7,298 nucleotides of DNA from Planctomycetota bacterium (GCA_021780285.1 JAJXZA010000260.1:1-7298); one strand, 5' to 3'. Counted from the stretch's first letter, positions 1-6,707 are shown. Numbers and translations are program-made. Notes: generated by a model not told the origin, from the letters alone.

Positions 1-25
1 ACTGCTCGTCCGGTTCGAGGAGGGG

Positions 26-78
26 GGACTCAACCTACGCAACCACGGCTCGTCCGCGGTTCACGCGAGGTTGAGTCC
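26..78. repeat. Imperfect inverted repeat / strong hairpin next to the broken methyltransferase end
   Basis: An 11-bp perfect inverted repeat, ggactcaacct (26-36) and aggttgagtcc (68-78), encloses further pairing: 38-40 with 65-67, 41-44 with 58-61, and 46-48 with 54-56, leaving a 5-nt loop (49-53) and small bulges at 37 and 62-64. A partial direct repeat is also present: gctcgtcc-ggttc-gagg at 4-20 recurs with insertions at 48-70. The right arm ends one base outside the methyltransferase stop codon (82-80). The arms contain ACTCAAC (28-34) and GTTGAGT (70-76), which fit the integron attC outer-box pattern RYYYAAC/GTTRRRY. At 49 nt between the outer box edges it would be short for an attC. 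It could instead be a mobile-element end, a terminator-like hairpin or another repeat family. The structure is seen directly; its identity is unknown. Confidence 0.7.
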
Positions 79-79
79 T

Positions 80-805
80 CTACTCTACCACAAAAATGCT
101 GCCGCTTTCGGTCAGCAGCTCGCGCGCCACTGCCAGCCGATCGCGCAAATACGCCAAATAGGAGTGAATGCCCAGCTCGTAGGTGTCGCGAAAGGCTTTA
201 ATCTGCTCCGGCTGGCGCGTCAGGTCCTCCGCCTTGCCATCCTTTACATCGCGCTTGCGCGTGGACACCTGCCAATTGGAGCCGAACTTGATGCCATAGG
301 GCGGGTCAAGGTAAATCATCTGCACCTTGCCCTTGAGGCCCTCCTTTTCAGCCAGCGAGCTCATCACCAGCAGCGAATCGCCCAATATCATGCGGTTAGA
401 CCAATGGCCGTCGTGGTGGTAAAAATCCACCCGCTGGTCAAACTCGGCCGGCAGGCCGTTGAAGTCGGCAAACAGGCCGCCAAAATCATCCGACGTTTTT
501 TGGGCGTCTTTTTCCGCGCTGCGGCGAAAGTCCTCAATAATGGCCTGCGGATGAATTTTTTCCTGAATGTAGATAGGAACAACCTGCACCTCCAGCGGCT
601 TGGCGTCCTGCTCATCCTTGCCCTTCCAAACCAGTTGCGGGTCCAAGTCTGGATCACGCGGATAGAGCATCGCCTTGGGCGCCTGCTCGTCGGCCGCCAC
701 AAAATCGCGCAATTCCTCGGTAGGAATGTTCTTGCGCGTATCCTTATGTCGCACCGAGGCGATGGGGGTGCTTGATGTTCCGACAGCAGATTTGCGTTTG
801 GCCAT
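80..805 (-). CDS. Type III-like R-M DNA methyltransferase (Mod-like), truncated N-terminal fragment
   Basis: This is the N-terminal part of a site-specific adenine-N6/cytosine-N4 DNA methyltransferase (N6_N4_Mtase fold), the modification partner of the restriction subunit encoded at the start of the operon. The 241 residues include LGDSLLVM (141-148) and the catalytic DPPYG (167-171), followed by the conserved FGSNWQVSTRKRDVKDG (174-190) and the TESGSIFV strand (232-239). Full-length relatives run to roughly 900-1000 residues and continue after SIFV with a QIGDENVH-like segment. Here the reading goes to VVE and a TAG stop, so the target-recognition domain and the later SAM-binding motif are missing. 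The ATG at 805 is chosen because AGGA lies 7 nt upstream and the protein then begins MAKRKS, as I recall for the family. An in-frame ATG at 850 would add 15 unconserved residues but forms a TAATG stop-start with the RAYT gene, so coupled initiation there is possible. As it stands the protein should not methylate DNA. Confidence 0.88.
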   Translation of the reverse strand: MAKRKSAVGTSSTPIASVRHKDTRKNIPTEELRDFVAADEQAPKAMLYPRDPDLDPQLVWKGKDEQDAKPLEVQVVPIYIQEKIHPQAIIEDFRRSAEKDAQKTSDDFGGLFADFNGLPAEFDQRVDFYHHDGHWSNRMILGDSLLVMSSLAEKEGLKGKVQMIYLDPPYGIKFGSNWQVSTRKRDVKDGKAEDLTRQPEQIKAFRDTYELGIHSYLAYLRDRLAVARELLTESGSIFVVE

Positions 806-849
806 GGCATTTTCCTGCAGTTGAGTTCCTGGCTGCTCATTGTCGGGCA

Positions 850-1659
850 TTATGCGGTGTGTGGCAATTGCGCCCCATTGTGGTGCAGGCTTCCAGCCTG
901 CTTTTCAATTCTGGCAGGCAAGATGCCTGCACCACAACTGCTAAATGGCCAGTCCTGCGCCGAATGGCACAACCCTGCCTGCACCGGGTTTTGCTCTGTA
1001 TACTGCACAAACCACTGTACCTGTTGCGGCGTACGGCACAGATGATCAAAACTCTCACGCTCCCAAAATGGGCCGCTTTGGCCCAGCAGTGCGTTGGCCT
1101 TTTTTGAGCTATACGATTTCCAGGAGTGCAGGATATCGGATAGCCCGTGCTCAGCCAGCGGAGTGACAACGACATGCACATGGTTGGGCATGACGCACCA
1201 CGCATGAAGATGATAGCGCTGCTCATGAAAGTGCAGCAGTGCGCTTTGCACCAGGGCCGCAACGCTGTCGCGTGCCAGAGCGCATGAGCCGAGCTTGATC
1301 GGCGGCTCACAGCGTAGAGCAGCCTCCTCCGGTGTTAGCTCCTTCTGTGCCCCCATATTGACTGCTGCATGGACGCTCGGCAGGCTGGAAGCCTGCACCA
1401 CAATTTGGCCTGCCGCCGCCCCTGCTGCATTGTTTTGTGGTGCAGGCATCTTGCCTGCGCATTTGTGCGCTGCCATCACCACAGCGTCAGCCAGACGAAA
1501 TGTTACGAAATAGGTGCCGCCAGGCTTGTGCAGGTGCGGCAACTCACCGCGGGATTTGGGCCGTGTAAAAGGCGTGTTGCGAGGGTCTACAAAATGATGT
1601 GGTACGTCCGGCGCTGCAGCCGTGCTGACCGACGCGGGCCCCTGTGTGGCTTCACCCAT
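850..1659 (-). CDS. REP-associated tyrosine transposase (RAYT, Y1/HUH family) carrying in-frame REP sequences
   Basis: A single-strand DNA transposase of the IS200-like Y1 superfamily, the type thought to mobilise REP/BIME hairpins. The N-terminal motif GGTYFVTFRLAD (47-58) is typical of RAYTs. The metal-binding HUH pair is H160-V-H162 in MPNHVHVVV, and the likely nucleophile is Tyr220 in FVQYTEQNPVQAGL. HSWKSYSSKKAN (178-189) and SGPFWERESFD (195-205) are further family motifs, and the body ends at DWPFSS (236-241). At 269 residues it looks complete. Residues 68-94 and 241-261 are encoded by REP hairpin pairs lying inside the gene; both insertions keep the frame, and the second forms the C-terminal tail. 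The ATG at 1659 overlaps the upstream stop (ATGGGTGA) with AAGGTG about 6 nt upstream, which suggests coupled translation. The stop at 850 touches an ATG of the methyltransferase frame. Catalytic activity with this internal insertion is uncertain, since the insertion falls in a region that varies within the family. Confidence 0.92.
   Translation of the reverse strand: MGEATQGPASVSTAAAPDVPHHFVDPRNTPFTRPKSRGELPHLHKPGGTYFVTFRLADAVVMAAHKCAGKMPAPQNNAAGAAAGQIVVQASSLPSVHAAVNMGAQKELTPEEAALRCEPPIKLGSCALARDSVAALVQSALLHFHEQRYHLHAWCVMPNHVHVVVTPLAEHGLSDILHSWKSYSSKKANALLGQSGPFWERESFDHLCRTPQQVQWFVQYTEQNPVQAGLCHSAQDWPFSSCGAGILPARIEKQAGSLHHNGAQLPHTA
878..937. repeat. REP pair R1 (BIME-like), tails outward
   Basis: Two hairpins in inverted orientation. 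The left arm has tail ttgtggt then gcaggc-TTCCA-gcctgc (878-901). The right arm is gcaggc-AAGAT-gcctgc followed by accacaa (914-937). The outer 13 bases (878-890 and 925-937) are perfect inverted complements, so the 60 bp can fold either as two small 6-bp hairpins or as one long stem. The pair forms the 3' end of the RAYT reading frame and lies about 70 nt upstream of the methyltransferase start. In the mRNA it could affect the ratio of downstream expression or transcript stability; that effect is an inference. Confidence 0.92.
1380..1458. repeat. REP pair R2 (BIME-like), tails inward, inside the RAYT gene
   Basis: The same two hairpin subtypes as at 878-937, each in reversed orientation. The left arm is gcaggc-TGGAA-gcctgc plus tail accacaa (1380-1403). 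A 31-nt spacer (1404-1434) follows, then tail ttgtggt plus gcaggc-ATCTT-gcctgc (1435-1458). The 13-base core ttgtggtgcaggc at 1435-1447 is identical to 878-890 and complementary to 1391-1403. The arms encode RAYT residues 68-94 in frame (AGKMPAPQ at 68-75 and QIVVQASSLP at 85-94). The loop sequence is conserved by subtype between the two pairs, so these are true repeat-family members and not chance palindromes. Confidence 0.92.
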
Positions 1660-2407
1660 GCAGCACCTTCATCGCAAAGTCGCTTGTCGGCTGGCTGATT
1701 AACCCCGGCATCTCATCCCAAGTTCTGCCCTCAAGCACGCGCCCTTTGCGCTTCTTGTTCACCCCGCCCCATTGCTTGAAAAAGAACGCCACACCGGCAG
1801 CATGGCATTGATCGCGGATGCCCGTCACCCATGCTATATCCATGGGCCGCGCACCCGGGCCAGATTCCCCGCCCACAATGGCCCAATCAATACCGGCCAA
1901 GTTCAACCGCGGCAACGGGCCAAGCAGCGGCTCGAGCGATAAGAATTTTACATGCGCCGGCGTGTGTCGCAGGTGATCCATACGAAAAGTATAATCCTGC
2001 CGCTCCACGCTTACACCCATCCATATATTTGGCCGCCACGGCAATTGCGGAGCAATTTCCGCCAGCCGCTCGGCCCGTTTGGTCAGTATCTGGAATTGGT
2101 GCCAGTGCGCCCGGCCCATCACCTCAAAAACCTGCTGGATAAACGCCAGCGGCACATCTTTGTGGAACAGGTCGCTCATCGAGTTTACAAATATCCGCTG
2201 CGGCTTTTTCCAGCGCAGCGGCAAATCAAGTGCCTGCGGCTGAAGCGTTAACTTAAAGCCGTTGATGTAATTGGATTGCCCCATCGCCTGCAGCCGCAGC
2301 GCCATCCGCTCGGCATAGCAATGTTTGCAGCCGGGGCTGATTTTGGTGCAGCCGGTGACAGGGTTCCAAGTAGACTCCGTCCATTCGATTGGAGAGTTGG
2401 AAGACAT
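1652..2407 (-). CDS. DUF5131 (phage Gp37/Gp68 family) protein, radical-SAM-like Cys motif
   Basis: Recognised by family motifs in order: IEWTESTWNPVTGC (7-20), the cysteine cluster C20-x6-C27-x2-C30 with PGCKHCYAER (25-34), VNSMSDLFH (74-82), ILTKR (107-111), GVSVE (131-135), SLEPLLG (157-163), VGGESGPGARPM (178-189), FFFKQWGG (208-215) and GRTWDEMP (227-234). The spaced cysteines plus a following aromatic residue suggest an iron-sulfur cluster and radical-SAM-like chemistry, but the substrate is not known to me. Family members occur in phages and mobile elements. At 251 residues it is full length. The ATG at 2407 is chosen because the family begins near IEWT and GGGGTGATC lies just upstream; an upstream ATG at 2527 would overlap the preceding gene by about 100 nt. 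It lies 22 nt after the DUF1828 gene and its stop overlaps the RAYT start by 8 nt. Confidence 0.9.
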   Translation of the reverse strand: MSSNSPIEWTESTWNPVTGCTKISPGCKHCYAERMALRLQAMGQSNYINGFKLTLQPQALDLPLRWKKPQRIFVNSMSDLFHKDVPLAFIQQVFEVMGRAHWHQFQILTKRAERLAEIAPQLPWRPNIWMGVSVERQDYTFRMDHLRHTPAHVKFLSLEPLLGPLPRLNLAGIDWAIVGGESGPGARPMDIAWVTGIRDQCHAAGVAFFFKQWGGVNKKRKGRVLEGRTWDEMPGLISQPTSDFAMKVLHG

Positions 2408-2429
2408 GATCACCCCGATTGCGTCATCG

Positions 2430-3197
2430 TCACGCTGCCAGTTTGGCCACGGCAGCATCGCGCTGGCTCCAGAGCACAGGCTGTATGTCATAACGCCGCA
2501 TGGCTTCGAGCACCTGCTCAGACACATTTGCGTCCTGATCGTTAATGAGAGCGTACGCTTCAGATTCGCTCGGCCTCGCTTCCCTTGTGTCTTCCCACTT
2601 AAACGCCAGCGATTCAGCCTTGGAACGTGAAGGAGCGTTTACTGTTTCGACGAGCCGCTCCGGCCTCAACCTCGATTTCGGTATGACAATATCAAAATGG
2701 TGATCAAAGCCGCTCTTTCCGGTGAATTTAGCGCCCGGGACGTAGCGGATGTCCGCCGCGTCCATCCAGGCAATGACATCCTCGAAAAACAGGCTGGCAA
2801 CCATGGGCATCGCCAGGCAAAACAAATCATTCACCGCCAGCATAGCCTGCACCAGATCGTGTTTCCGCATGGGAAATGTCTGCCGCGTTGCCCGTACCTC
2901 CAGGCAGTTGTCCCGCTCCTGAACGCCAAATCCAGCGAGCGTTTGTTTCAGAAGGCTTCGCCGTTTGGGACTTTCGAGGCTGCAACCAGATTGAATCAGA
3001 TCTTCAATGGTGTACCCATCGTCTGAAAGGATAATTTTTTCGCCCTCTTCACGCATGTAAATTTGCAGGTAGTCATTGTGCCGGTCAAGATAGGGTGTGG
3101 TTATTTCCACGTAGCCCTTTTCCAGCGCGCGTAGGGATGTCTTTTCCCGCAGCCATGCAACATACCGGTCAATCAGGCCATCGGCCCCTGCTATCAT
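2430..3197 (-). CDS. DUF1828/DUF1829 domain protein, function unknown
   Basis: A 255-residue protein matching my recollection of the DUF1828 N-terminal family. It has IDRYVAWLREKT (9-20), EITTPYLDRHNDYLQIYM (31-48), IILSDDGYTIEDLIQSG (55-71), KRRSLLKQTLAGFGV (78-92) and KHDLVQAMLAVNDL (112-125). A C-terminal DUF1829-like part follows from about 155, with DHHFDIVIPKSRLRPERLV (165-183), FKWEDTRE (199-206) and ALINDQD (216-222). Such proteins are found in phages and mobile elements; no biochemical role is established that I can name. It has no signal peptide or membrane segment, so it is probably cytoplasmic. Its ATG shares bases with the upstream stop (ATGA, 4-nt overlap), which indicates translational coupling with the DUF6978-like gene and points to a functional pair. 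Family assignment is fairly sure; function is open. Confidence 0.83.
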   Translation of the reverse strand: MIAGADGLIDRYVAWLREKTSLRALEKGYVEITTPYLDRHNDYLQIYMREEGEKIILSDDGYTIEDLIQSGCSLESPKRRSLLKQTLAGFGVQERDNCLEVRATRQTFPMRKHDLVQAMLAVNDLFCLAMPMVASLFFEDVIAWMDAADIRYVPGAKFTGKSGFDHHFDIVIPKSRLRPERLVETVNAPSRSKAESLAFKWEDTREARPSESEAYALINDQDANVSEQVLEAMRRYDIQPVLWSQRDAAVAKLAA

Positions 3198-3640
3198 GTA
3201 TACAGTCTCCTGTTAATGCGCGGCTGTTTGACCAGCCCGGAGTACGCCATAAAGTCTAAGAGCGACTGCCATGCATCCCCAATGTTACCAAATTTATCGT
3301 GCGGCACGGCAACAGCCCATTTATCGGCAAAGCCCTCCCGGTAGATATGCAGATGCGGGCAGGGTAGCTCTGTTCCATCAGGATTACGATGAGGCGAGCC
3401 GCCAAAATCCAGTCGCAGAAGCACCACAACATTGCGGGCACGGCTCTGGTATCGGCCCTTGGCAAGCACAATTCCCGACCGCCATATATCCAGGTAAAAA
3501 TTCTCCCGGCGATCTACCGAAACCAACGGAATGGACAGGTTTCCGGCAAGAGGATAATTATACGTTTCCTCCGAAACAGGAACCTTCTCCATTGCAATCA
3601 GATAATCCGCCTCATTCTGTGAAAGTTCAATTTCAGACAC
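3194..3640 (-). CDS. DUF6978-like small protein, partner of the DUF1828 gene
   Basis: A 148-residue soluble protein beginning MSEIELSQNEADYLIAMEK. Distinctive segments are FYLDIWRSGIVLAKGRYQ (48-65), LLRLDFGGSPHRNPDG (74-89) and CPHLHIYREGFADKWA (94-109), with an HxH-type histidine pair (H96, H98). The pattern resembles what I remember as DUF6978; the name is less certain than the homology to a family of small accessory proteins encoded next to DUF1828 genes. The start is a GTG at 3640, preceded by an excellent ribosome binding site (AGAGAGGT, spacing about 7 nt). The first in-frame ATG is at M17 and would remove the conserved N-terminus. It follows the restriction gene by 40 nt and overlaps the DUF1828 start by 4 nt. 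The small-plus-larger coupled layout is compatible with a toxin-antitoxin or defence-accessory pair, which is inference only. Confidence 0.78.
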   Translation of the reverse strand: MSEIELSQNEADYLIAMEKVPVSEETYNYPLAGNLSIPLVSVDRRENFYLDIWRSGIVLAKGRYQSRARNVVVLLRLDFGGSPHRNPDGTELPCPHLHIYREGFADKWAVAVPHDKFGNIGDAWQSLLDFMAYSGLVKQPRINRRLYT

Positions 3641-3680
3641 GCCTTTACCTCTCTTTATATTTCAATTTTCCGCCTGGTAA

Positions 3681-6600
3681 TCAAGCAGGTACTGGGGGCG
3701 CTGTTGTCGCTCTCATTTTTAATATTTCCCCCTTCACATTCCACGGATCCTCTACCTCCAAAAACGCCCAGCGGCCCCACGCACCGGCGTTGTTAACCGC
3801 CGGTACCCACAAGGTCTTTGCCGTCGAAACCTTGGCTGCCTTTTCTCGATCGCGTTCGCCGGTCACCTCAATAATTAAATTCAACGGATCGCCCGGCCCA
3901 TGGCCGTCGTTGAGCCGCACGATAAAGTCCGGCTCGTAGCGCCGCTGCACGCCATCTATGACATAGGGTATTTCAAAGCCGAGGCGCTGGTTTTTAACGT
4001 AGCAGATAACTTCATCCACGCTCTCGAGAGTTTCGGCCAGCTTCTGCTCCCACGAGTCGGTATCCGCAACCACATGCGAAATATGGCACCTGTCCGCGCG
4101 TGTTTTATAAACCGGCCGCCGGGTGTCGAAGTTCACAAACCGCGTCGAGCCAACCGTATCGTACGGCTTGGCAATGGGAAGCAGGCGCTTTTCGCCGGCG
4201 GTTGTCTGCACCACGGCCTTGTAAATGCGGTCTGCCGCATCGCGCCGGTTGCTTGACCACAGCAGCAACTGCGGAAAGGTGTTGTCCTTGAGATCAACAC
4301 ATTGCGCGATCCAGTCGCGGGCAATGGCAACCAGATCGGGAAAAAGCCATTCCCGGCGGTTGTGATCCGCATCGGTAAAGTATTGCTCGAGCACCGTACG
4401 CGCAATTTCAAAGGCTACGATCTGCAGCCGCACGACTTTGTAATCGTCGAGGGTATGGAGCTGAGTTTGGCCCACGATGGGCGCATTTTCTGTTTTGGTC
4501 GGGAAACTCTGCGTGCTTAATGTAAGCCTTGAGGCTGCGTCAAACTCGGCCGTGAGCCGCTCGGCGGGCAACTCGTACCGGTACCCGTCAAGCCGCGGAA
4601 ATGTAATTTCACAGGCGCTTCGCTCCGGCAAAGCCCGCACGCGCGTGGCCGGCGGCCCGGGCTTTGGATCAACCGGCGAGCCGCTGCACGGTATAAACGA
4701 GAACGGCACCCCATAAACTTCGGCGTACTCCACCGGGAAAGCATCAATGGTCGCCGGGCTGCCATTCACGCTTATTTCACTCGGTCCGGCCTCATAGCTG
4801 CGGCGGCGCAGGCCGCGCCCGATTACCTGCTCGCATAAAAGCTGCGTGCCAAATGCCCGCACCCCCAGAATATGCGTAACGGTGTTGGCATCCCACCCTT
4901 CTGTCAACATCGAAACCGACACCACGCAGCGAATGGCCTCGCCCAGTTTTCCCGGCTTGCCCACGGTATTAAGCACCTCGCGCAGTAAATCTTCATCGGT
5001 GAGCTTGTCGGCGTCGCGGTCCGGAAAACGAATGCGGTAGTCCGCCTTGAACTCCTCAATTTCGCGGGCGGCGATCTTTTTAAAATCGTCCGCCATAGAC
5101 TCGCCCGATTCAAGCTGCTGTGAGTCCACCAATATGGTGTTGGGCCGGTGCGTAAATCGGCCGTCCTGCACATTGCTGAAAAGCGCAAGCCTGCCCGGTA
5201 CAGCAACGGTTGTGCCATCGGCCAGCGGCTTTTCCCAGCCGGCAATGTAGTCGAAAACCATCTTTGAAACGTTTGTGTTGTTGCATACCACAATAAACAC
5301 CGGCGGCGTGGCCGCAACGCCCGCTTTGTCGGGGATCTGCTGCCAATGCTCAAACGATTTTTTGTAGTGGCTGTACAGACTAAGCAGTGCGCCCTCAAGC
5401 TCAGCCGGCGGCTTGGGTTCGCTCGCCGCGGTCTCGGAGTTGCGGCCCTTCTTCGGCAAGCCGTCGCGAATGCGCAGCCACAGGTCGCGGTAGGTTGGCT
5501 GCTGGCCGGTGCCGGCATCGTCCGACACCGGCACCCGCGGCACTTTGACGATGCCGCTTTCAATGGCGTCTATAAGTGAAAAGTCCGACACCACCCACGG
5601 AAACAACACCCCTTCCGAATAGCCCGATCCCCGCAGAAAAAACGGCGTCGCCGAGAGGTCAAAAATGGCCCGGATGCCTGATTTGCGCTCAAGCGCCTCA
5701 AGCCCACTGATCCATATCCGCGCTGTTTCGCTGTTCTGCTGCGCCTCCTTGCGTTCTTCCCCGGTAAGTGGTTCATCAATACCATCGGGTTTGCGGCGGT
5801 AGCAATGATGCGCCTCATCATTCAGCACCACAATGTTCTTTTTAGCCCCTATGTCGCGCGTAACGCGACGTATCATTTCGCCTTCCGATTCGGTAAAGGC
5901 AGCCCCATCGCCCCTGCCGAGCAACGCTTTTGTAAGCTTGCCGGCCGCGATTTTTTCCCGCCGCTTAAACGCATGAAAGTTGGTGATAATCACCTTGGCG
6001 CGGTTCATCGAATCCAGCAGATCGTCCGGAACAATATCCATCGCGCGGTAGTAATTGTCGGGATCCGACGGCAGCAGAACCCGCAACCGATCACGAATGG
6101 TGATGCCGGGCGTGACGACCAAAAACGCGTCCGAAAACCGGCCATCCTGCGGGCTGGCGATCTTGTTGAGCGTATGCCAGGCGATAATCATCGCCATCAC
6201 CACCGTTTTGCCTGCGCCGGTAGCCAGCTTGCAGGCGGTTCGGTGCAATCCGGGGTTGGCATCCTCGCCGGCTTGCGCGAGATCGTTTTCAATCCATTGG
6301 TCGCCGTATTTCTTGGCGACCTCGGTTATGTAAATCAGCGTTTCAAGCGCTTCAATCTGACAGAAAAACAGCCGCCGGTGGCGCTCTTCAGACCGCCAGT
6401 GCTTCAGAAGCCGGGCCGTCGTGTGGGTCACATCGTCGAGATAACGTCCGTTACGCCACGCCTGCACCCGTTGGCGTATGCGGTTGACCATGGGGTTTTC
6501 TTCGATGCGGTCAGACCGCCAGTCGTGGATTGTGAGTTGATTTTTACCGCCGGTTTTCCGCGGCTGCGGTATGGGTACAAAATACGAACTTGGCCGCCGA

Positions 6601-6707
6601 AGGCGCACAATCTCATTGGTTATGCCAAACTCGTCAAATCTGAAATGCCGCGAAGGCTCCTCAAACGGCGAGTTGATGACCGGATTTTCGATGACGACCT
6701 GCTGCAC
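3681..6707 (-). CDS. Type III-like restriction endonuclease subunit (DEAD/DEAH helicase-nuclease, BPTD_3080-like)
   Basis: The large restriction/translocase subunit of a Type III-like R-M system, about 1008 residues. The N-terminus, VVIENPVINSPFEEPSRHF (4-22) and IVRLRRPSSYFVPIPQP (33-49), is diagnostic of the family. Superfamily 2 helicase motifs follow: Walker A ATGAGKT (162-168), DEAH (297-300), SAT (352-354), MLTEGWDANTVTHILG (600-615) and the arginine-finger motif EQVIGRGLRRRSY (626-638). A C-terminal PD-(D/E)xK-like nuclease region has YEPDFIV (924-930), then IIEVTGE (945-951) and a lysine-rich stretch, ending in LWVPAVNNAGAWGRWAFLE (966-984), as expected. No frameshift is seen. The GTG at 6707 is chosen because GAGGA lies about 7 nt upstream and family proteins start just before VIENPV. 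An ATG at 6749 (14 residues longer) is the main alternative; the open frame to 6890 adds non-family sequence. It is the first gene of the operon and ends 40 nt before the next. Confidence 0.93.
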   Translation of the reverse strand: MQQVVIENPVINSPFEEPSRHFRFDEFGITNEIVRLRRPSSYFVPIPQPRKTGGKNQLTIHDWRSDRIEENPMVNRIRQRVQAWRNGRYLDDVTHTTARLLKHWRSEERHRRLFFCQIEALETLIYITEVAKKYGDQWIENDLAQAGEDANPGLHRTACKLATGAGKTVVMAMIIAWHTLNKIASPQDGRFSDAFLVVTPGITIRDRLRVLLPSDPDNYYRAMDIVPDDLLDSMNRAKVIITNFHAFKRREKIAAGKLTKALLGRGDGAAFTESEGEMIRRVTRDIGAKKNIVVLNDEAHHCYRRKPDGIDEPLTGEERKEAQQNSETARIWISGLEALERKSGIRAIFDLSATPFFLRGSGYSEGVLFPWVVSDFSLIDAIESGIVKVPRVPVSDDAGTGQQPTYRDLWLRIRDGLPKKGRNSETAASEPKPPAELEGALLSLYSHYKKSFEHWQQIPDKAGVAATPPVFIVVCNNTNVSKMVFDYIAGWEKPLADGTTVAVPGRLALFSNVQDGRFTHRPNTILVDSQQLESGESMADDFKKIAAREIEEFKADYRIRFPDRDADKLTDEDLLREVLNTVGKPGKLGEAIRCVVSVSMLTEGWDANTVTHILGVRAFGTQLLCEQVIGRGLRRRSYEAGPSEISVNGSPATIDAFPVEYAEVYGVPFSFIPCSGSPVDPKPGPPATRVRALPERSACEITFPRLDGYRYELPAERLTAEFDAASRLTLSTQSFPTKTENAPIVGQTQLHTLDDYKVVRLQIVAFEIARTVLEQYFTDADHNRREWLFPDLVAIARDWIAQCVDLKDNTFPQLLLWSSNRRDAADRIYKAVVQTTAGEKRLLPIAKPYDTVGSTRFVNFDTRRPVYKTRADRCHISHVVADTDSWEQKLAETLESVDEVICYVKNQRLGFEIPYVIDGVQRRYEPDFIVRLNDGHGPGDPLNLIIEVTGERDREKAAKVSTAKTLWVPAVNNAGAWGRWAFLEVEDPWNVKGEILKMRATTAPPVPA

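Noticed and set aside
4..36. tRNA-like T-loop (ggttcga at 12-18)
   Set aside because: No acceptor, D or anticodon arms can be formed around it; the surrounding pairing belongs to the larger hairpin.
71..775. 234-codon open frame on the plus strand
   Set aside because: Antisense to the methyltransferase fragment, whose DPPYG and flanking motifs are clear; the plus translation has no recognisable domain.
2408..2527. Upstream extension of the DUF5131 gene to an ATG at 2527
   Set aside because: The 40 extra residues overlap the DUF1828 gene and resemble no family N-terminus; the ATG at 2407 has a good upstream purine-rich site.
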